Source: Polynucleobacter sp. KF022
Lineage (GTDB): Bacteria; Pseudomonadota; Gammaproteobacteria; Burkholderiales; Burkholderiaceae
Assembly (NCBI RefSeq): GCF_027924105.1
Contig: NZ_AP026972.1
Coordinates: 1,736,001 to 1,800,000 of the forward strand
Length of the DNA stretch: 64,000 nucleotides
Reading direction: 5' to 3'
Below the pieces are notes generated by a model. The model searched no databases, had not been told where the DNA came from, and was given only the letters and a program-made list of their open reading frames with translations. This document shows, one piece after another, positions 59,320-64,000 of the stretch (position 1 is its first letter; each line of letters starts with the position of its first letter). The translations under genes were made by a program, and so were the position numbers.

Positions 59320-60848
59320 TATTTTTTACCTTTTGTAGTTTTCTTAACTACTTTTTTTACTGTCTTCTTAGTTGCAGTCTTCTTTACGGTTACTTTTTTA
59401 GCTACCGATTTTTTTACAGGCGCTTTTTTAGCGGGACTCTTTTTATCTTGCTTTACTGGGCGCTGCCACTGCAGGGAAATTTGCTTTGCTCTTGATACTG
59501 TCAGTTGATTTGCTGGTGCATCCTTCGTCAAGGTGGTACCGGCACCTAATGTAGCACCACGTCCTACGCGCACCGGCGCAACTAACTGTGTATCAGAACC
59601 AATAAAGACGTCATCTTCAATAATCGTTTGATGTTTATTAACACCATCGTAATTGCAAGTAATAGTACCTGCACCAATATTGACTCTTGAGCCAACAATG
59701 GAGTCGCCAACATAAGCCAAGTGATTAGCTTTGCTATTAGCAGCAATTTTGCTGTTCTTCACTTCTACGAAGTTACCGATATGCACATCGTTTGATAAAT
59801 CTGCACCAGGACGTAAACGTGCATAAGGACCAATGACAGATTGACTGCCTACTTTTGCGCCATCTATATGGCTATACGCATGAATAGCTACACTCTTACC
59901 AATAACACTATTTCGAATTACGCAATACGGCCCAATCTTTGTGCCTGCATCTAAAGTAACGCAGCCTTCAAATACGCAACCTACGTCAATTGATACATCT
60001 GTGCCGCACTCTAAAGTGCCGCGTACATCAATACGCGCAGGATCCGCAAGAGAGACTCCCGTATCCATTAATTGATTGGCAATATTGATCTGATGAACGC
60101 GCTCTAAACCAGCTAGTTGATCGCGACTATTAACTCCAACAGTTTCAAACTCATCATCAGCCTGAGTGGTGCGAATAGGCACGCCATCTTTAACTGCCAT
60201 AGCAATGACATCTGTCAGGTAGTACTCGCCTTGTGCATTACTTGCACGCAAAGCCTTGAGCCACTTTTTTAAAGAGTTCGTTGGCAACACCATGATGCCA
60301 GTATTAATCTCTTGAATCTGCTTTTGCGCTAGAGTTGCGTCCTTTTCCTCAACGATCTCTTTTACCGAGCCATCAACATCACGAACGATGCGGCCATAAC
60401 CAGTGGGATTGCTTAAGTTTTGTGTCAGAAGTGCAAGCGCACTATCTTGACCGCGCACACCATCCGCTAACTTTGCTAATTTGGAGAGTGTCTTTTTTGT
60501 TGTCAGTGGAACATCGCCATACAAAACTAATGTGGGCTCTTGTGTATCCAATTTTGGTAGCGCCTGCAATAAGGCATGGCCTGTGCCCTTTTGCTCAGCT
60601 TGAAGTGCAGTAACTACTTTGCTGTAATCTGAGTTTTCTTTGCTTGCATTCACTAAGAATGTTTTAACGTCTGCTGCACCATGTCCCACCACAACAACAG
60701 GGCCAGTTTTTGCTTTCTTATCCTGCAGCGAAAGTGCGGTATTGAGAACGTGCTGAAGTAGCGGTTTGCCTGCCAGTATTTGCAGGACCTTGGGCAAGGC
60801 GGATTTCATCCGCTTTCCTTGCCCAGCAGCCAATATGACGATATTCAT
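59319..60848 (-). CDS. glmU: Bifunctional GlmU (GlcNAc-1-P uridyltransferase / GlcN-1-P acetyltransferase) with Lys-rich tail
   Basis: Makes UDP-GlcNAc. The 509-residue protein has the uridyltransferase domain (VILAAGQGKRMKSALPK, TGYGRIVRDVDG, INTGIMVLPTN) and the left-handed beta-helix acetyltransferase domain (ARLRPGADLSNDVHIGNFVEVK, GAGTITCNYDGVNKHQT). Usual length is about 456. The domain ends near residue 466 (QWQRPVK); the last 43 residues have 19 lysines in KK pairs about every five residues with Ala, Pro, Val and Thr between, like a histone H1-type tail. The tail is in frame and precedes glmS directly. Confidence 0.96.
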   Translation of the reverse strand: MNIVILAAGQGKRMKSALPKVLQILAGKPLLQHVLNTALSLQDKKAKTGPVVVVGHGAADVKTFLVNASKENSDYSKVVTALQAEQKGTGHALLQALPKLDTQEPTLVLYGDVPLTTKKTLSKLAKLADGVRGQDSALALLTQNLSNPTGYGRIVRDVDGSVKEIVEEKDATLAQKQIQEINTGIMVLPTNSLKKWLKALRASNAQGEYYLTDVIAMAVKDGVPIRTTQADDEFETVGVNSRDQLAGLERVHQINIANQLMDTGVSLADPARIDVRGTLECGTDVSIDVGCVFEGCVTLDAGTKIGPYCVIRNSVIGKSVAIHAYSHIDGAKVGSQSVIGPYARLRPGADLSNDVHIGNFVEVKNSKIAANSKANHLAYVGDSIVGSRVNIGAGTITCNYDGVNKHQTIIEDDVFIGSDTQLVAPVRVGRGATLGAGTTLTKDAPANQLTVSRAKQISLQWQRPVKQDKKSPAKKAPVKKSVAKKVTVKKTATKKTVKKVVKKTTKGKK

Positions 60849-61753
60849 AAAGGGGGATTATAAGACCCCTGAATCATGGTTCCACAGGCTAATTCATCTA
60901 ATTCAGCCTCATCAATTGCCTTATCGCCAGCAGATCTAGCAGCAATCCCAGACAGTTCGGTAGAAATCTCCAGATTTTTGAAATCAAAAGCCTCCCCATC
61001 CATTAAATGGGACGGGACGATATGGTGCATGGAGCGAAATAAGTTCTCCACTCGACCTGGATGCTTCTTTTCCCAGTCACGGAGCATCTCCTTCATGACC
61101 TGACGCTGGAGATTAGGCTGACTGCCACACAAGTCACATGGAATGATGGGGAAGTTCATGTCGGCCGCGTAACGCTCCAGCAACTTTTCAGGAACATAGG
61201 CTAAAGGGCGAATCACAATATGTTTGCCATCATCTGAGCGTAACTTTGGTGGCATACCTTTGAGCTTACCCGCATAGAACATATTGAGCATCAACGTTTC
61301 TAAGATGTCATCACGATGATGGCCTAAAGCAATCTTGGTTGCACCCAACTCATCTGCCACGCGATACAAAATTCCACGACGCAAACGTGAGCACAATCCA
61401 CAAGTAGTTTTTCCTTCGGGAATTACGCGCTTCACGATGCTGTAAGTATCTTGCTCTTCAATGTGATATTGAACGCCTAAACCCTTAAAGTAATTAGGCA
61501 ATATTTCAGCAGGAAAGTTAGGCTGCTTTTGATCTAAGTTCACGGCAACGATTTCAAAATTGATTGGTGCACGTTCCCGCAACTTCATCAATATGTCGAG
61601 CATGGCATAACTATCTTTACCGCCAGATACGCATACCATCACTTTATCGCCATCTTCAATCATGCCAAAGTCGCCAATGGCTTGACCAACCAAGCGACAG
61701 AGTTTTTTCTCTAGCTTGTTTTCTTCGAAGACAACTTTACGTATATCGCCCAT
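60845..61753 (-). CDS. ttcA: tRNA 2-thiocytidine-32 biosynthesis protein TtcA
   Basis: An ATP-dependent Fe-S enzyme that thiolates C32 of some tRNAs. The 302-residue protein has the PP-loop VCVSGGKDSYAMLD and the CxxC pairs CGLCSR and CDLCGSQPNLQRQ that hold the cluster. The 60845 end overlaps the glmU start by 4 nt. Full length. Confidence 0.96.
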   Translation of the reverse strand: MGDIRKVVFEENKLEKKLCRLVGQAIGDFGMIEDGDKVMVCVSGGKDSYAMLDILMKLRERAPINFEIVAVNLDQKQPNFPAEILPNYFKGLGVQYHIEEQDTYSIVKRVIPEGKTTCGLCSRLRRGILYRVADELGATKIALGHHRDDILETLMLNMFYAGKLKGMPPKLRSDDGKHIVIRPLAYVPEKLLERYAADMNFPIIPCDLCGSQPNLQRQVMKEMLRDWEKKHPGRVENLFRSMHHIVPSHLMDGEAFDFKNLEISTELSGIAARSAGDKAIDEAELDELACGTMIQGSYNPPL

Positions 61754-61783
61754 AACTATTGTGTTCTTTTCTAAACTCTTTTC

Positions 61784-62179
61784 CTAAGCGGTCTTAATGC
61801 GAAATACCTCAACACCTACCGAATGGCAATCCGGGTAGACATCGGGCTTAGCCGTGCTCACCCGTGCAGCCAATACCTTAGGGTGCAACAACATTGCTGT
61901 CACGATGTCATCACAGAAGGTTTCCTGTAAATGAATATGGCCCTGGGAGGCTCTAGCCTTAATGGTTTCACGCATAAAGTCATAATCCACCACCTCATCC
62001 AACTGGTCTTGAGTTGGCGTATTCATTGCCAAGGGAATATATAGATCTACATTAAGAATGACACGTTGTTCTGCTTTTTTCTCAAAGTCATGCACACCGA
62101 TGTTGATATAGATTTCATAGTCACGTAGAAACAAACGTCGACAGTCAATAAGGGCGGGATGAGAGAGAATGGCATGCAT
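61784..62179 (-). CDS. folB: Dihydroneopterin aldolase
   Basis: Converts dihydroneopterin to 6-hydroxymethyl-dihydropterin in folate synthesis. The 131-residue protein shows the family core LRDYEIYINIGVHDFEKKAEQ, the DEVVDYDFMRETIK segment and the later HLQETFCDDIV and VSTAKPDVYPD. It lies 24 bp after the FolM-like SDR gene, a common pairing. Confidence 0.93.
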   Translation of the reverse strand: MHAILSHPALIDCRRLFLRDYEIYINIGVHDFEKKAEQRVILNVDLYIPLAMNTPTQDQLDEVVDYDFMRETIKARASQGHIHLQETFCDDIVTAMLLHPKVLAARVSTAKPDVYPDCHSVGVEVFRIKTA

Positions 62180-62203
62180 GAATGTTTGCTTTTTAAAAAA
62201 TAC

Positions 62204-63013
62204 TTAATTGGTTTTAAACATGACATCACGTGTGGATGGCAATAAATGCTGTCCACCATCGACATATAAAGTCGTGCCAGTAATGGCATTAGACTCAGCA
62301 AGAAATACTGCTGCTTTTGCGATATCTGCTGGGGTTGAAGATTTTCCTAATGGCGTCATCTGATGCGCCTTTGTAAAACCTTCATTTGTTTGATTGCCTG
62401 ATGGAAGGGAGATTCCGGGCGCCAACCCCACAACTCGAAGATGTGGAGCAAAATCCATTGCTAGCAACTCAACAGACGAGAGAAGCGCAGCCTTTGATAG
62501 CGTGTAAGACAGATAATCTGGATTGAGATTAATGAGTTTTTGATCCAGCAATTGAATGACTACTGGGACCACGTCGGATTTATTTGATTTACTCTTTTGG
62601 TACTCAAACATCAGCTGGGCTAGCAAAATTGGTGCAGCTAAATTAACCTGCATGTGAGCTTGCAAGCCTTTTCCACTTAAAGGACTATTGGAGTTAGCGC
62701 GATCGTATTCAAAGATAGATGCACTGTTAACCAAACAACTTAAATTAGGGAAGGCATTGCTAACAGCCTTAAAAAGATCTTGGGTTGCCGCTTCATCAGC
62801 CAAATCCGCCTGAAAAGCTTCAGCCTGAACCCCTAACCCACGAATTTCCTCGACAGTTTTGCTAGCTTCTTGGGCTGATCGCCCATAATGAACAGCAACA
62901 TCCCAGCCCTGACGGGCAAACTGCAAAGCAATTTCTCGACCGAGGCGCTTCGCAGCGCCCGTCACCAAAACTGCCTTTACTTGCTGGGATTGGGGTGTTG
63001 AACTAGGGTTCAA
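62204..63013 (-). CDS. FolM-like SDR oxidoreductase (dihydromonapterin / pteridine reductase type)
   Basis: 269 residues with the pteridine-reductase version of the SDR cofactor motif, VLVTGAAKRLGREIALQF (TGxxxRxG), catalytic YTLSKAALL and the C-terminal AVFLAESNAITGTTLYVDGGQHL. Position beside folB supports a role in pterin reduction. The likely start is a TTG at 63013 with AGAGAA upstream; no ATG is suitably placed. Diverges from the MidA-type gene with 25 bp between starts. Confidence 0.85.
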   Translation of the reverse strand: MNPSSTPQSQQVKAVLVTGAAKRLGREIALQFARQGWDVAVHYGRSAQEASKTVEEIRGLGVQAEAFQADLADEAATQDLFKAVSNAFPNLSCLVNSASIFEYDRANSNSPLSGKGLQAHMQVNLAAPILLAQLMFEYQKSKSNKSDVVPVVIQLLDQKLINLNPDYLSYTLSKAALLSSVELLAMDFAPHLRVVGLAPGISLPSGNQTNEGFTKAHQMTPLGKSSTPADIAKAAVFLAESNAITGTTLYVDGGQHLLPSTRDVMFKTN

Positions 63014-63038
63014 TTAAATTCTCTTAGACTAGCGAGCT

Positions 63039-64000
63039 ATGGATATTACCTTGACCAGCCTTGAAACGGAGCATAGTGCGCTTCTGAAGGCCAAAATAGC
63101 CTCTCAGATCGCCTCGCAAGGCGGCTGGCTGCCCTTTTCTCGCTTTATGGAGATGGCCTTATACGAGCCCGGAATGGGCTATTACAGCGCCGGAGCCCAC
63201 AAACTGGGCGCAGGCGGCGATTTCACCACTGCCCCTGAATTAAGCCCCCTTTTTGGCGCTGCTATCTGCTCAACTCTTTTACCAGTTCTTGAAGGCCTCA
63301 AAGAAAAGGGTTTGCCCACTCAAATTTTGGAGTTTGGCGCAGGCACTGGAAAGCTAGCCACATCCATACTGACTCGCCTTAATGACCTTGGCTTTCAATT
63401 GGATCATTACGACATTATTGAAATTTCGCCAGATTTAGCTGAGCGCCAACAGGAAAGAATTGGCGGCACTATTAAGCAACTCAATTTCAAAACTCAGTCC
63501 CGTTGGCTTACTGAACTACCAAAAAATTTCAAAGGGGTCATTCTTGCTAATGAAGTAATTGATGCCATTCCTTGTGATGCCATCATTTATCAAAATGGAT
63601 TTTGGTATTGGCATGGCGTTTCTTTTGAAAACGAAAAACTCGTTTGGAAGACGGGCTCTCCAGTAGAGCAAAAATTACTTCCAGAAAGTTTATTAAGTAG
63701 CAACTTCTCAGAGGGATATGTCACTGAACTTCACACACCAGCAAATGCTTGGATGCGACAAGTTGCTCGGCATTTAGATGCTGGCTTATTTCTTACATTT
63801 GATTATGGATTTCCAGAAGGTGAGTACTATCACCCTCAAAGACTTGAAGGTACTCTGATGGCTCACCATCGCCATCATGCAATTCAAGATCCATTTCATC
63901 TTCCCGGTCTTTGTGACTTAACTACGCACGTTGAATGGTCTCAAATTGCTCGCAGCGCATTATCCGAAAATGCAGATGATGTCTATCTCACCAATCAGGC
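63039..64000 (+). CDS. SAM-dependent methyltransferase, MidA/NDUFAF7 family (partial, C-terminus beyond window)
   Basis: The first 320 codons are visible; the frame is open to the right edge. Family signatures are FSRFMEMALYEPGMGYYSAG, GAGGDFTTAPELSPLFG, the SAM motif ILEFGAGTGKLATSIL, GVILANEVIDAIPCD and LFLTFDYGFPEGEYYHPQR. The mitochondrial homologue NDUFAF7 methylates an arginine in complex I; the bacterial target is not known. Start ATG 63039 diverges from the FolM-like gene. Confidence 0.92.
   Translation, partial: MDITLTSLETEHSALLKAKIASQIASQGGWLPFSRFMEMALYEPGMGYYSAGAHKLGAGGDFTTAPELSPLFGAAICSTLLPVLEGLKEKGLPTQILEFGAGTGKLATSILTRLNDLGFQLDHYDIIEISPDLAERQQERIGGTIKQLNFKTQSRWLTELPKNFKGVILANEVIDAIPCDAIIYQNGFWYWHGVSFENEKLVWKTGSPVEQKLLPESLLSSNFSEGYVTELHTPANAWMRQVARHLDAGLFLTFDYGFPEGEYYHPQRLEGTLMAHHRHHAIQDPFHLPGLCDLTTHVEWSQIARSALSENADDVYLTNQ

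Noticed and set aside
59338..59456. Low-complexity T-rich stretch on the plus strand as a terminator or AT-rich island
   Set aside because: It is the lysine-codon-rich end of glmU on the minus strand, in frame to the stop.
1..64000. tRNA or rRNA genes, CRISPR arrays, insertion sequences, prophage or toxin-antitoxin genes
   Set aside because: None was recognised: gaps are short (largest about 258 bp), there are no cloverleaf-like ends, no spaced direct-repeat arrays, no transposase or integrase motifs, and composition looks uniform by eye.

Overview
The window reads as a contiguous piece of the core chromosome of a free-living betaproteobacterium (Burkholderiales), most likely Polynucleobacter or a close relative. 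Evidence: the betaproteobacterial cox gene order with DUF2970 and DUF2909 genes, MetH split into two genes, a proteobacterial-type gshA next to gshB and a permease-less PTS, a PhaM-type granule protein, moderate GC content (judged by eye, not computed) and very tight gene packing. I see no rRNA, tRNA, CRISPR array, insertion sequence, prophage or plasmid gene. Both ends cut through genes: an M16 peptidase homologue on the left and a MidA/NDUFAF7-type methyltransferase on the right.

Layout. 1-3.7 kb: paired M16 peptidases (one with the zinc motif, one apparently without), divergent ftsY, then rpoH behind a perfect CIRCE operator. 3.7-12.7 kb: the aa3-type cytochrome c oxidase locus on the minus strand, running coxB, coxA, a small assembly protein, ctaG, DUF2970 and coxC, then SURF1, a Sco-like protein, ctaA, ctaB and sco, with a DUF2909 gene on the plus strand. 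12.9-20.1 kb: a BioC-like methyltransferase, comF, trmL, the rhodanese-grxC-secB-gpsA operon, gpmA, ctpA and moeB. 20.1-27.7 kb: regulatory PTS (EI, HPr, EIIA) with gshB and gshA, then a nitrogen-control group (TorF-like porin, glnK, amtB). 27.9-35 kb: ubiK, DUF493-lipB-lipA-lipoprotein, hydrolase, ferredoxin, VanZ, birA, coaX and rfaE2. 35.1-39.9 kb: a tightly coupled five-gene lipid-modification operon (glutathione peroxidase, FAD amine oxidoreductase, DUF1365, Cfa-type methyltransferase, SDR). 40-51.4 kb: dsbA, a SPOR protein, argS, DUF1840, split metH, phaM, an MBL hydrolase, a short DUF1289 gene, acuI-like oxidoreductase, a small lipoprotein, flavin reductase and GST. 51.5-57.4 kb: a complete tripartite RND efflux operon. 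57.5-64 kb: glmS, glmU, ttcA, folB, a FolM-like SDR and the partial MidA-type gene.

How the genes work together. The first third holds protein export, heat-shock control and terminal oxidase assembly (heme A synthesis, copper delivery, subunits). The middle holds redox and thiol metabolism (glutathione, glutaredoxin, lipoate) and carbon/nitrogen signalling (PTS, P-II). The lipid operon suggests a membrane response to oxidative damage. The gene complement is mostly housekeeping. The items most worth a second look are the CIRCE element over the rpoH promoter, the lysine-rich tail on GlmU, the Gpx-to-SDR lipid operon, the NtrC-like dyad before the porin-glnK-amtB group, convergent genes that share stop codons or overlap by 89 nt, and a BioC-like protein without the glycine-rich SAM motif.
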